From RUG369 sp050949645 (GTDB lineage Bacteria; Planctomycetota; Planctomycetia; Pirellulales; Thermoguttaceae), in NCBI GenBank assembly GCA_050949645.1, contig JBMNGC010000001.1, positions 496,001-560,000 of the forward strand: DNA of 64,000 nucleotides, in the 5' to 3' direction. Shown here piece after piece: positions 12,001 to 20,933 of the stretch. Below the pieces are notes generated by a model. It ran no database searches and was not told the origin of the DNA. It saw nothing but the letters and a program-made list of their open reading frames with translations. The position numbers were made by a program, and so were the translations under genes. Within the stretch, counting starts at the first letter, position 1. Every line of letters starts with the position of its first letter.

Positions 12001-12030
12001 AAGCCTCGGTCGAAAGATCGAGGCTTTTTT
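12001..12030 (+). terminator. Terminator of the 16S unit
   Basis: AAGCCTCGGTC (12001-12011), loop GAAA, and GATCGAGGCTT (12016-12026) form an 11-bp stem with one G-U, followed by T6. Confidence 0.88.
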
Positions 12031-12048
12031 ATTTCTTGGAGTATCGGT

Positions 12049-12217
12049 CTAAGCTGAACTTTGGGATTGGGACAAAGTCGTAACAAGGTAGTCGTTGGGG
12101 AACCGAACCAGCGGCTGAAAGCGCCACCTTTCTAAGGATAATTAGAAACTCGGATCCTATCGATCTGTTTTAGAAGGAGTTGTGATTTTTGGCTCTCTCT
12201 GTATGATTTTACTTTAC
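12049..12217 (+). repeat. Degenerate second copy of the 16S 3' end and trailer
   Basis: This stretch repeats 11828-11989 (offset about 221 bp). It contains a near copy of the last 75 or so bases of 16S (AAGTCGTAACAAGGTA is intact) plus about 85 bp of trailer. It differs where it matters: after GGGGAACC there is an insertion, and the GGATCACCTCCTTT end is replaced by a sequence ending GCGCCACCTTTC, so the CCTCC core is lost. The trailer part is better conserved than the 16S tail. It lies downstream of the 16S terminator, so it is probably not part of the rRNA transcript. It looks like the scar of a tandem duplication or of a lost second 16S gene. Confidence 0.9.
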
Positions 12218-12308
12218 CTAGATAATTTGAATGAACCACGGGAGCGGGCGTCATACTCTATGGTGAGCCAAGGACCACGTCTCTTTCAGTTTAGCGCAGG
12301 TCTGAGAA

Positions 12309-12827
12309 ATGAGAAAATCATTCGTATATTTGTCTAACGACGCGCTTGAAAAGCGATGTCGATTTAAGACGCTTCGCCGATCGGGGCCTGGCGGGCAAAA
12401 CCGCAATAAGGTTGAGACGGGCGTTCGATTCTATCTTGATGAGCTAGGGCTCGTCGGGGAGGCGACGGAACGCCGTTATCAAATTGAAAACCGCCGAATT
12501 GCGCTTGCTAGACTAAGATTAGAACTTGCATTGTCTGTTCGCGAACTCCCCGAGCTCGACGACGACGAAGCGCTAGCGGGGTTCCGATGGTTCGACCGGC
12601 TTGCGGGGAAGAAGATTGACGTTTCATCGAATAACTTCGATTATCCGATTCTTGTTGCAGAATTCTTTGACGTCTATATAGCGACAGGGGAGGATCTTCC
12701 TAGAACTGCGGCAATTCTTCGCACAACGTCAAGTCAGATCGTTAGGTTTCTCAATAAGGAGCCCAAGGCTCTCGAAACACTTAATTTGCTCCGGAGTAAA
12801 CGCGGACAGTCTCGGCTTCGCGCTTGA
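12309..12827 (+). CDS. Peptide chain release factor-like protein with GGQ motif
   Basis: A 172-residue protein with the RF-1 domain that carries the peptidyl-tRNA hydrolysis motif: residues 25-38 read SGPGGQNRNKVETG, with Gln30 as the catalytic residue. It lacks the codon-recognition domain of RF1/RF2, so it belongs with the small release-factor-like proteins (ArfB/ICT1-like or RF-H-like), some of which free stalled ribosomes. The C-terminal half (residues 85-172, about one helical domain) is not the basic ArfB tail, although the last residues are Arg/Lys-rich (SKRGQSRLRA). It starts 90 bp after the degenerate 16S copy. Function in ribosome rescue is inferred from the motif. Confidence 0.82.
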   Translation: MRKSFVYLSNDALEKRCRFKTLRRSGPGGQNRNKVETGVRFYLDELGLVGEATERRYQIENRRIALARLRLELALSVRELPELDDDEALAGFRWFDRLAGKKIDVSSNNFDYPILVAEFFDVYIATGEDLPRTAAILRTTSSQIVRFLNKEPKALETLNLLRSKRGQSRLRA

Positions 12828-12838
12828 TGGGTACGGAG

Positions 12839-13687
12839 TCAGACGTCGCTGAGAAATTGAGCGCAGGTTTGAAGAATGGCGTCAGGCGCGCTGGCTCCTG
12901 AGGTTAGTAATACGGCAGAATCTGGAGTAAGTTTGCCCCAGGGGATATCCTCAACGCCGTCGATGAGATAGGCGGGAACTCCTACCGATCGGGCGACTTC
13001 GGCAAGATGTTGCGAGTTAGAGCTATTGGGGCTGCCAACAACGAGTACGATATCATGACCGGGCGCGAGTTTCCGCACCGCATCCTGACGCAGTTGCGTG
13101 GCGTCGCATATACCGGCGCGGTCAGGTTCCTTGATTTTGGGAAACTTTTGACGCAACGCGTTTACGATCTTCTCTGCTTCAGTCGCGGCAAGCGTAGTCT
13201 GCATGAGGTAAGCGAGCTTCTGTTCAGGAGGTAACCGCAGCTTTTCAACGTCTTCAAGATTGGAGACAAGCGTGGAGGCGTCTGGCGCTTCACCGAGCGA
13301 GCCGACAACCTCGTCATGGCCCGCCATGCCAATGTAGATAATGTGATATCCTTGATCGGCAAGTTTGCGCATTTGCTTATGGACATAATGCACGCGAGGG
13401 CAAGTTGCGTCTATAGTGCGCAACTTCCGTTGCGCCGCGAGATTGCGTATTTCAGGAGAGACGCCGTGAGCGGAAAAAAGCAGAACAGCATTGTCCGGAA
13501 CCGAGTCAAGCGAATCGACAAAGACTACGCCGCGTCGATTGAAATCACGAACGACCCACGAATTGTGAACGATCTCATGATAGACGTAAACGGGTCCGTC
13601 TTCATCTTTAACGACTTGGTTAAGGATATTGATAGCGCGGTTCACGCCAGAGCAGAATCCGCGGGGTTCGGCTAGTGTCAATCTCAT
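12839..13687 (-). CDS. ispH: 4-hydroxy-3-methylbut-2-enyl diphosphate reductase
   Basis: Last enzyme of the MEP isoprenoid pathway, an iron-sulfur protein making IPP and DMAPP. The three cluster cysteines are present: C12 (GFCSGV), C96 (DATCPRV) and C194 (GICDATQLRQ), together with the HEIVHN, FSAHGVSP and VGSPNSSNS segments. Length is 282 residues, within the normal range. The start is the ATG at 13687, preceded by GGAAAGGACG; an in-frame TTG 18 bp upstream overlaps that ribosome binding site. The gene lies 15 bp after hisS on the same strand. dxs and ispA are at 53-56 kb in this window. Confidence 0.96.
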   Translation of the reverse strand: MRLTLAEPRGFCSGVNRAINILNQVVKDEDGPVYVYHEIVHNSWVVRDFNRRGVVFVDSLDSVPDNAVLLFSAHGVSPEIRNLAAQRKLRTIDATCPRVHYVHKQMRKLADQGYHIIYIGMAGHDEVVGSLGEAPDASTLVSNLEDVEKLRLPPEQKLAYLMQTTLAATEAEKIVNALRQKFPKIKEPDRAGICDATQLRQDAVRKLAPGHDIVLVVGSPNSSNSQHLAEVARSVGVPAYLIDGVEDIPWGKLTPDSAVLLTSGASAPDAILQTCAQFLSDV

Positions 13688-13720
13688 CAGACGTCCTTTC
13701 CGCAAAGTAGCGCGAAGGGG

Positions 13721-15109
13721 CTATGAATTCTGCCGTGAAGGGGATCCGGTTGCGAGCGTTTCGAGAATCGACTCGGCGAGCGTGTCGAGCGCGCATTCTT
13801 TCTGACCCCCGGAACGAAGATCCTTGAGATTTGCCACCCCGCGCATCGCCTCATCAGAACCGATCAGAACGGCAAGAGGAATTCCTTTTTTGTCGGCGTA
13901 TTTGAGTTGCGCGCCGAGCTTTCTAGATTCTGGATAGAGCTCGACTCCGACGCCTTTGCGACGAAGGTTCGCCGCGATTTCAAAATACTTCGTTGTAAGG
14001 CTTTCGTCGAAGAGGGGAATGAAAACGTCAACCGTCGTTAAGATCTTTTCCAGCATTCCCAGCTCTTCAAGACCAGCAAAAAGACGATCCAGTCCTAGCG
14101 ACGCGCCGACGCCCGGCAAAGTTTGCTTCGTAAACAGCTCCGCAAGATTGTCATATCGTCCGCCGCTGCATACGCTGCCGAGCTGAGGCAATTCGGTCAG
14201 GAAGGATTCGTAAACCGTCCCCGTATAATAGTCGAGTCCGCGAGCGATTGAGAGGTCAAGGACGAATCGCTCGCTTGGAACGCCCGCAGCGGCGGTTGCA
14301 GCGAGAATTTGGCGCAACTCCGCGACTCCTTCTAGCCCGAGCTCGTTTCCTCCGAGAAGCGTTTCGAGTTTCGTAAGAACCTCTTCATTCGATCCTTGAA
14401 CGGAGAGAATTTCGAGGATTGAGCGCGCCTGTTTTTCCGTCACGTCTGCGGTCTGCGTCATTTCTGCGACGACGGCGTCGGCGCCTATTTTAGTGATCTT
14501 ATCAAGCGCGCGGAGAACAGGAGTTGATTTGCCTTCGAGTCCTAGCGCGCCGAGAGCGCCGGCGAGAACCTTGCGGCTGTTGAGGTGGATTTGGAACTTC
14601 GTAAAGGTCGCGTCAGAGCGCGGATCGATCCTCTCGAGCACGTCGTTGATTACGAGAGCGGTCTCGACGTCAGAGTTAACGCTTTTCGTTCCGATTGTGT
14701 CAAAGTCGCATTGCATAAACTCCCGGTAACGACCAGCTTGGGTGTTTTCACCTCGCCACACCTTCGCCAGGTGATAACGCTTAAAGGGAGTTCCGAGTTC
14801 AGAGACATGCTGAGCGGAAAATCGCGCAAAGGGAACGGTCAGGTCGAACCGCATGCCGACGGAGCGTCCGCCGGAGTCCTTGAAATGATACAGTTGCTTG
14901 TCCGTTTCGTCGCTGCCTTTACCCATGAGGATCTCTAGGTATTCCAAGACTGGCGTGTCGATAGGGCAAAAACCGTACCGTCGGTAGACTTCCGTCACGC
15001 GAGCGATGATTTTCTCGCGCGGAATCATCATTTCGGGGAGAAAATCACGGAAGCCTTTAAGAGTCCGGGGTACGATGAGTTTTTTCTTCAGGGATTTATC
15101 AGCGGTCAC
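13721..15109 (-). CDS. hisS: Histidyl-tRNA synthetase
   Basis: Class II aminoacyl-tRNA synthetase charging tRNA-His. The 462-residue protein shows the class II motifs, including RFDLTVPFARF, the motif 2 region (KVWRGENTQAGRYREF, with the catalytic Arg), the His-specific motifs LDLSIARGLDYYTG and CSGGRYDNL, motif 3 (GVGASLGLDRL), and the C-terminal anticodon-binding domain (about residues 360-445). It starts at GTG 15109 with no clear ribosome binding site. It is probably cotranscribed with ispH just downstream. Confidence 0.96.
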   Translation of the reverse strand: MTADKSLKKKLIVPRTLKGFRDFLPEMMIPREKIIARVTEVYRRYGFCPIDTPVLEYLEILMGKGSDETDKQLYHFKDSGGRSVGMRFDLTVPFARFSAQHVSELGTPFKRYHLAKVWRGENTQAGRYREFMQCDFDTIGTKSVNSDVETALVINDVLERIDPRSDATFTKFQIHLNSRKVLAGALGALGLEGKSTPVLRALDKITKIGADAVVAEMTQTADVTEKQARSILEILSVQGSNEEVLTKLETLLGGNELGLEGVAELRQILAATAAAGVPSERFVLDLSIARGLDYYTGTVYESFLTELPQLGSVCSGGRYDNLAELFTKQTLPGVGASLGLDRLFAGLEELGMLEKILTTVDVFIPLFDESLTTKYFEIAANLRRKGVGVELYPESRKLGAQLKYADKKGIPLAVLIGSDEAMRGVANLKDLRSGGQKECALDTLAESILETLATGSPSRQNS

Positions 15110-15203
15110 GATTAAAATTCAAGCGGTTTCAAGCAAAAAGCGAGCTCTGGCCTTTAGAGCGAGAGCTGCGCGTGGAAATCAGTTATAACGAACGAGGGCG
15201 CGT

Positions 15204-16190
15204 TCACTTTTGTTCGGATTCTTTTTCCCGTTCAAGCTGATCGTAAAAAGCGAGACACTTATTACGAGTATCCTCGGCTTTTCGGGATGCAATAGCAGCG
15301 CGCGGATGAACGTTATGCTGTGCAGTTATGATAAATTCCGGATAGGGGCCCCATTCAATCTGCTCGCGGAGCGGCACGAACTGACGTTCAATGCACTCGT
15401 AGAGGGGACGCAGGTTATAGGAACTTGCGTTGACCGTTCCAAGGAGTAATTCCATGGGGCAGTTTCCGGCGCCGCGTCCGAGTCCGTTAAGGGTCGCGTC
15501 AAGCCTTGTCGCGCCGCAGTTCGCGGCGACAAGAGTGTTGGCAAACGCAAGTTGGAGATTATTGTGAGCATGGACTCCAACTTCTTTTCCCGCAGGAGTT
15601 GCGAACTCATAATACTTTTTGGCAAGATATTCCATCTGGGAAAGCGTTATTGAACCGAACGAATCTACGATCACGAAGACAGCGGCTGGCGATTTTACGA
15701 AGCGTTCGAGAATCTCGTCAAGTACCCGTTCTTTAACGGTCGTGACCGCCATAAGATTAGCGCTGACTTCGTAACCTTTCTCGAAGGCGTCGTCCATCAT
15801 AGCGAACGCTTCGTCCGCCTGATAATGATAAAAAGCGACGCGGATTATATCGAGCGGGCTTTGCGACTTGGGAAGCACGTCGGTTTTCCAGTCCGCCTTC
15901 GTTGCGTCGATCATGCAGCTGAGCTTCATTTTGGACGGAGTCTCGTCGACAATGCGTCGAATATCGTCCTCCTTGCAAAACTTCCAGGGGCCGTTTTCGC
16001 TGGGGGAGAAAATTCTTCCGGAGTTCTTATACCCGATCTCCATATAATCGACTCCGGCTTCCAGGTTGGCATGATAGAGATCTCGAACAAAATCATCTGA
16101 AAAATAGTGATTATTGAGGAGACCCCCGTCGCGGATAGTGCAATCAAACACCTTAAGTTTCGGATTGTTGATTCCCCAGACTGAATTCAT
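15204..16190 (-). CDS. HMGL-like / DRE-TIM metallolyase family aldolase
   Basis: A TIM-barrel lyase related to 4-hydroxy-2-oxovalerate aldolase and the isopropylmalate synthase/HMG-CoA lyase superfamily. The N-terminal motif FDCTIRDGG is the metal- and substrate-binding DRE-type loop. The metal-ligand motif HAHNN is near residue 200, and a glycine-rich NGLGRGAGNCP segment follows. Length is 328 residues. It lacks the C-terminal communication domain of DmpG and any regulatory domain, so the substrate cannot be read from sequence. A good ribosome binding site (AAAGGG) precedes the ATG at 16190. No pathway partner is adjacent; hisS lies downstream. Confidence 0.75.
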   Translation of the reverse strand: MNSVWGINNPKLKVFDCTIRDGGLLNNHYFSDDFVRDLYHANLEAGVDYMEIGYKNSGRIFSPSENGPWKFCKEDDIRRIVDETPSKMKLSCMIDATKADWKTDVLPKSQSPLDIIRVAFYHYQADEAFAMMDDAFEKGYEVSANLMAVTTVKERVLDEILERFVKSPAAVFVIVDSFGSITLSQMEYLAKKYYEFATPAGKEVGVHAHNNLQLAFANTLVAANCGATRLDATLNGLGRGAGNCPMELLLGTVNASSYNLRPLYECIERQFVPLREQIEWGPYPEFIITAQHNVHPRAAIASRKAEDTRNKCLAFYDQLEREKESEQK

Positions 16191-16478
16191 ATTTTTGTCC
16201 CTTTGGCTGGCGGGTTTATAGCGAAACCATTGTTCTCTATCGTCTTGAAGGTCGTAGTAACGACATGCAGATTACATTCTAGTTGGGCAGCGTCTATTGT
16301 CAAGTTTTTAAGGTGTTCAGTCGTTATTTTTATATATATATTAAGTGGTGTAATATAGGGACTTATTGGTTATTTTAAAGAATGTACGTTTACATACGCT
16401 GTCGATCTAGGAAAATGTACGGAACATTGAGGAAGTCGCAAGCGTCGACGACCTTGGAACAAAAAAACGGAGGTTGCA

Positions 16479-17495
16479 TTGAAGACTTCGCTTAGGATAG
16501 GAAATGTGGTTGTATCTCCACCGGTTCTTTCTGCCCCGATGGCAGGATATACAAACTACGCGCACCGAGAAATGTTGCGCAGGCTCGGCGGGGTGGGGCT
16601 CATTGCGACAGAGATGGTCAGCGCACGGGGTTTCGTCTCCATGGGCGAACGGAGCGGCGACGAGCCTGAGCGTCTTTGGGGCGTCCGAGACGAACCGCGG
16701 CCTCTTGCCGTACAGATTTGGGACAACTGTCCCGAAACGCTAGAGGAGCTCGCGGGCAAACTCGCCCATGAGTTTCGCGTCAGCGTCGTTGATCTGAATT
16801 TCGGATGCCCTGCGCCGGCGATTGCCAAACGTTCCGAGAGCGGTTCCTATCTTTTGCGCGATCCTTCAAAAGTTGGCGAACTTGTCGGACGCGTGGCTCG
16901 AGCTTGCGCCCCTGTTCCCGCGACGGCAAAAATACGCTTGGGACTAACGCGCGATACAATCAACGCTTGCGACGTGGCGCAAGCGGTCGAAGGAGCTGGA
17001 GGCGCCGCTCTTACGGTTCACGGACGAACGGCGAAGCAGATGTATACCGGCGTTGCCGATTGGGATGAAATCGCAAAGGTACGTGACGTTCTTAAAAGGA
17101 TCCCACTCATCGGCAACGGCGACATAAAGACGGCGCAGGAGGCGATCGAACGACTTGAACGCTATCCTGTCGATGGGATTATGATAGGTCGTGCAGGGCT
17201 CGACCGGCCATGGATTTTCCGTGAGATCGCGCAGATTCTTAAGGGGGAGACGCCCGATCCGGAACCGACTCCTCTTGAGCAGCGCGAATTGCTTTTATCA
17301 CATTACGAACTTGTCGTACAACGATTTGGCCCTGAGATTGGCGTTATGTTTATGCGCAAAATTGCGTGCCATTATTCGAAAGGTCGCCCAAACGCCAGGG
17401 TTTTTCGCGATCATGTCAGCCGGGTCAAGACAGGCGAGGAATTTCTTCGTGTTGTCTCCGAAGACTATTGCGTAGACGATACTTCGGACGTCTGA
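16479..17495 (+). CDS. tRNA-dihydrouridine synthase (Dus family)
   Basis: Flavin-dependent reduction of uridine to dihydrouridine in the tRNA D-loop. The 338-residue protein has the N-terminal FMN/substrate segment SAPMAGYTNYAHR, the catalytic cysteine in LNFGCPAP (C110), KIRLG, the HGRTAKQMYTG motif and the IGNGDI and GIMIGRAGL phosphate-binding loops, then the helical C-terminal domain. It is most like DusB. The start is TTG 16479, chosen because GGAGG lies 6 nt upstream. The 288 bp upstream is AT-rich (TATATATATATTA near 16332); I could not fix a promoter. Confidence 0.93.
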   Translation: MKTSLRIGNVVVSPPVLSAPMAGYTNYAHREMLRRLGGVGLIATEMVSARGFVSMGERSGDEPERLWGVRDEPRPLAVQIWDNCPETLEELAGKLAHEFRVSVVDLNFGCPAPAIAKRSESGSYLLRDPSKVGELVGRVARACAPVPATAKIRLGLTRDTINACDVAQAVEGAGGAALTVHGRTAKQMYTGVADWDEIAKVRDVLKRIPLIGNGDIKTAQEAIERLERYPVDGIMIGRAGLDRPWIFREIAQILKGETPDPEPTPLEQRELLLSHYELVVQRFGPEIGVMFMRKIACHYSKGRPNARVFRDHVSRVKTGEEFLRVVSEDYCVDDTSDV

Positions 17496-17772
17496 AGGCA
17501 AGCGTGTTGAGTGTGGCGCCAGCGCTGTTCGTTCTCGCAGAAATGCATCTGACGTTTCTTTTTTTGGATGCTGCGCGATGAGGTACAGGAATTATTTCCA
17601 AAATCAGTAATTTTGGAAAATTGGGTTTTATTGATATTGTTCAGCGTGGAGAATTGTTTTAGGATGCCCTCGGACGGAGTAAGTTACGGGCAACCGTCAG
17701 GTTACTTGGTCTTTTAACGGCATAGACGCCGTTGGCAATAGTCGCAGCGCATGTAAACGATCGAGTTTTTTA

Positions 17773-18768
17773 ATGGTACGCGCAAAAATAACAGGGACTG
17801 GTTCCTATCTTCCTGAGCGAGTCGTCACGAATGACGAATTAGCGAAACGGATGCCTAAGACTTCCGACGAATGGATCTACACGCACACGGGTATTCGCGC
17901 GCGCCACATAGCTGCTGACGACGAATCACCCTCCGATATGGGGCTCGTCGCGGCGCGACGAGCGATGGAACAGGCCGGCATTGGTCCGGACGATCTTGGA
18001 ATGATCATCGCGAGCACGGCGACTCCCGACTACGCGCCGACGCCGCTGACGTCGTGCATATTACAAGACAGACTTGGCGCGGATAATGCCGCCGCGTTTG
18101 ACATGAGCGCCGCATGTTGCGGTTTTATCTATAACCTTGAGATCGCCAAGAATTTTTATTCCAACCCCTATTTTCGCAAACCGATTCTCCTTGTCGCGAC
18201 AGAGGTGATGTCGCGCAAGGTTGATTGGGACGACTATCGTACATGCATTCTGTTTGGAGACGGCGCGGGCGCAATCGTATTGCAGCCGTCTGAAGACGAC
18301 GACCGTTCCGGGAGCGGGATTATCGATTCCATCATGATGGCTGACGGTCGTTCTGGAAAGCACCTCCTCATTGAAGGGGGATCTCGTTCCTCTGATTCGT
18401 TGCATCATCCGTTGGCCCACGTATTACAGATGGGCGGTCAGCAGGTGTATGCCTTCGCCGTTAAAGCGATCGTCGAAGTTGTTAACAAGCTTATGAGTCG
18501 CAACAAACTGGCGATGGACGAAGTGACGCGGATTATTCCGCATCAGGCAAACTATCGCATTATCAAGTCGGCGGGATCTAAGCTTGGCTTTGAGAACGAC
18601 GATAAGTTCTACATCAATCTCGAATTCGTGGCGAATACGGCGTCGGCGTCTATTCCGATTGCGCTCGACGAGATGAATCGCGGCGGTCAACTTAATCGCG
18701 GCGACAAATTGTTGCTAGCTGGTTTTGGCGCAGGTCTTACGTACGGCGGAAACTACGTTATCTGGTAA
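17773..18768 (+). CDS. fabH: Beta-ketoacyl-ACP synthase III
   Basis: Initiates fatty acid synthesis by condensing an acyl-CoA with malonyl-ACP. The Cys-His-Asn triad is visible: C115 in MSAACCGF, His in IPHQANYRI and Asn in NTASASIP. The residue after the catalytic Cys is a second Cys (C116) where Ser is usual. The N-terminus GTGSYLPERVVTND and C-terminal GFGAGLTYGG also match. Length is 331 residues. No strong ribosome binding site precedes the ATG. The preceding 277 bp contain no recognisable gene. A terminator follows; no other fab gene is adjacent. Confidence 0.95.
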   Translation: MVRAKITGTGSYLPERVVTNDELAKRMPKTSDEWIYTHTGIRARHIAADDESPSDMGLVAARRAMEQAGIGPDDLGMIIASTATPDYAPTPLTSCILQDRLGADNAAAFDMSAACCGFIYNLEIAKNFYSNPYFRKPILLVATEVMSRKVDWDDYRTCILFGDGAGAIVLQPSEDDDRSGSGIIDSIMMADGRSGKHLLIEGGSRSSDSLHHPLAHVLQMGGQQVYAFAVKAIVEVVNKLMSRNKLAMDEVTRIIPHQANYRIIKSAGSKLGFENDDKFYINLEFVANTASASIPIALDEMNRGGQLNRGDKLLLAGFGAGLTYGGNYVIW

Positions 18769-18796
18769 CGCAGATCAAAAGCGCAAAATAACACGT

Positions 18797-18834
18797 AACT
18801 CGCAAGCTGAGGCAACAAGGTTTGCGGGTTTTTT
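18797..18834 (+). terminator. Terminator after fabH
   Basis: AACTCGCAA (18797-18805) pairs with TTGCGGGTT (18822-18830, one G-U), followed by T4 and further T. Confidence 0.8.
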
Positions 18835-18860
18835 GTTTCTTGTCTGACGTTGCTTTGCGC

Positions 18861-18888
18861 TTGTTTTAGAGGTCTTTTCCGTTAGAAT
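18861..18888 (+). promoter_or_regulatory. Putative promoter of gmd
   Basis: TTGTTT (18861-18866) and TAGAAT (18883-18888), spaced 16 bp, lie 53 nt before the chosen gmd start. Confidence 0.5.
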
Positions 18889-18941
18889 GACGTCGACGTA
18901 AAAAATTGTTTAGCTTTCCCCTTCGTGAAATGAGAGTAGAG

Positions 18942-20000
18942 ATGAAGACCTCCGTAGTAACAGGCGCCACAGGACAGGACGGTTCCTATCTGATTCGGAA
19001 GCTGATCGCTGAGAAACGGCGCGTATGCGCGGTAATTCGTCGAACGTCGACGTCAAATATGAGTCGATTGCTGGATCTTGAGCCGGGCGTTCAACCCAAC
19101 GGAGCGGAGCTCGTTTTCACGACTGGCGATATGACGGACGCTGCGAGTCTTCGCCGGATTATCAACGAATATAATCCAGACGAAGTTTTCAATCTGGCAG
19201 CGCAGTCCGACGTTCGCGCGTCGTTTGATATTCCAGAGTATACGGGCGAGGTTAACGGGCTTGGAGTTTTGTATTTACTCGAGGCCATTCGAGAAGAGGG
19301 GCTCGCGTCGAAAACGCGCTTTTATCAGGCGTCGACTTCGGAGCTCTTTGGCGACGTTCGAGAAAATCCGCAATGTGAAACAACTCCCTTTGCGCCGCGG
19401 AGCCCCTACGCAATCGCTAAGCTTTACGCATACTGGACGACGGTCAACTATCGGGAAGCGTACGGGATGTTTGCCTGCAACGGGATTCTCTTTAATCACG
19501 AGAGTCCTAAACGCGGACCGAACTTTGTCACGCGCAAGATAACGCTTGGCGCGGCGCGGATCAAGGCGGGCTTACAAGAGACTTTGCGGATGGGCAATAT
19601 CGATTCTCGTCGCGACTGGGGGCACGCCGAAGACTATGTGGAAGGTATGTACCTCATGCTTCAGCAAGAAAAACCTGACGATTACGTCCTTGCGACTGGC
19701 GAGCAGCATTCAGTGCGCGAATTTCTTGAGATCGTTTTTAGTAGACTCGATTACCAGCTTGTTTGGCAAGGGAAGGGTGAAGAAGAGAAAGGGATCGATC
19801 GGAAATCTGGCAAGACTCTCGTCGAGATTGATCCTTATTTTTATAGACCGACTGAAGTTAACAAACTATGCGGCGACTCGACAAAGGCGCGTGACAAACT
19901 CGGGTGGCGTCCGAAACACACGTTTGAGTCGCTTGTCGAAGATATGTTGACACATGATTTAGCGCTTGTCGACCAAGAGAAACGAGCGCGCTGCGATTAG
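18942..20000 (+). CDS. gmd: GDP-mannose 4,6-dehydratase
   Basis: Converts GDP-mannose to GDP-4-keto-6-deoxy-mannose, the precursor of GDP-fucose or GDP-rhamnose for surface glycans. It is an extended short-chain dehydrogenase: NAD(P)-binding TGATGQDGSYL at the N-terminus, NLAAQSDV, catalytic Thr/Ser/Glu in QASTSELFG, the Tyr-Lys pair in SPYAIAK, then NHESPKRGPNFVTRKI and NIDSRRDWGHA, both diagnostic for Gmd. Length is 352 residues. Starts at 18906 (TTG) and 18930 (ATG) are possible, but homology begins at the ATG at 18942, preceded by gagagtagag. The DUF1559 gene follows after 27 bp on the same strand. Confidence 0.95.
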   Translation: MKTSVVTGATGQDGSYLIRKLIAEKRRVCAVIRRTSTSNMSRLLDLEPGVQPNGAELVFTTGDMTDAASLRRIINEYNPDEVFNLAAQSDVRASFDIPEYTGEVNGLGVLYLLEAIREEGLASKTRFYQASTSELFGDVRENPQCETTPFAPRSPYAIAKLYAYWTTVNYREAYGMFACNGILFNHESPKRGPNFVTRKITLGAARIKAGLQETLRMGNIDSRRDWGHAEDYVEGMYLMLQQEKPDDYVLATGEQHSVREFLEIVFSRLDYQLVWQGKGEEEKGIDRKSGKTLVEIDPYFYRPTEVNKLCGDSTKARDKLGWRPKHTFESLVEDMLTHDLALVDQEKRARCD

Positions 20001-20027
20001 GCTCGAATCGAAAGGGAAGGATTTTCG

Positions 20028-20891
20028 ATGGAAGAATCTCGAGTTAGAGAGCGTCGTGTTCGATTTTTGAGCTGGTTTGCCGTAATAATCCCGACCCTTT
20101 GTATTGGTTTTGCGGCGCTCTATCTTCTTGCTGGATACCTTTTGGTGCAACGCGAAGGGGCTCGAAGGGATCGTTGCGCGTTCAATCTTGCGCAACTCTA
20201 TCGAGCGACGAACGAGTACGCCGATTCTTACGGAGCCTATCCTCCATGTTTTACGCAGGATGCGGCGGGGCGTAAGCTCCATTCCTGGCGCGTCCTGCTG
20301 CTTCCATACCTTGGCGAATCAGAGCTCTTTGGTCAGATTCGACTCGATGAACCATGGGACAGCGAGTGGAATTCGCAGTTCTGGTCAAAGACTCCGTCTG
20401 TCTATCAATGCGTGTCTATGCCGTATCGCGAGGGGCAGGGGTACCGCGTGATAACCGAAACAGAGCGTTGCGCATTTTCCTGCGTCCTAGCGGAAGACGG
20501 CCTATTCGCGCCCGACGGATCAAGCGCCACCCCGGAGTCCGTGACCGACGGCGCGTCGAACACCATCATGTACGTCGAGCGTAAATCCCCCGTAAATTGG
20601 ATGAACCCGAACGTCGAGCTTACTAAGGCGCGCGTCCTTGAGGAAAACGCCAATCCTATGGCGGAACGCGTCGATTTCGGGTCGTGGCACGGTCGTGGCG
20701 TGAGCGTGCTTTTTTGCGACGGGGCGACTAAATTCTTATCTGAAAAGATCGATTCTTCCGTTCTAGCTCTTCTCATTGGCGCGCGCGATTCTGAAAAGAA
20801 CGCCTCAGCTTTCGAGGGGGACGCAGACGAAGTCGAAACTCATGTCGAGAAGCGTAGTGACGAAGCCGAAACCGGTGAATTGGAAGAATAA
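20028..20891 (+). CDS. DUF1559 (H-X9-DG) protein
   Basis: A member of the family greatly expanded in planctomycetes, of unknown function and often compared with prepilin-like proteins. It has one N-terminal transmembrane helix (residues 13-40), then the conserved NLAQLYRATNEYADSYGAYPP segment in pieces typical of the family, a Trp-rich middle, SVTDGASNTIMYVE, and the signature His221 followed by nine residues and D231-G232. Unlike many relatives it lacks the GFTLVELLVV-type prepilin cleavage site. The last 40 residues are acidic. The ribosome binding site is ggaagga. It is probably cotranscribed with gmd; a role in surface sugar processing is speculation. Confidence 0.88.
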   Translation: MEESRVRERRVRFLSWFAVIIPTLCIGFAALYLLAGYLLVQREGARRDRCAFNLAQLYRATNEYADSYGAYPPCFTQDAAGRKLHSWRVLLLPYLGESELFGQIRLDEPWDSEWNSQFWSKTPSVYQCVSMPYREGQGYRVITETERCAFSCVLAEDGLFAPDGSSATPESVTDGASNTIMYVERKSPVNWMNPNVELTKARVLEENANPMAERVDFGSWHGRGVSVLFCDGATKFLSEKIDSSVLALLIGARDSEKNASAFEGDADEVETHVEKRSDEAETGELEE

Positions 20892-20933
20892 GTTTCTCTT
20901 TTTCAAGCGATTCTGGCCTCACAGCCCACGATT

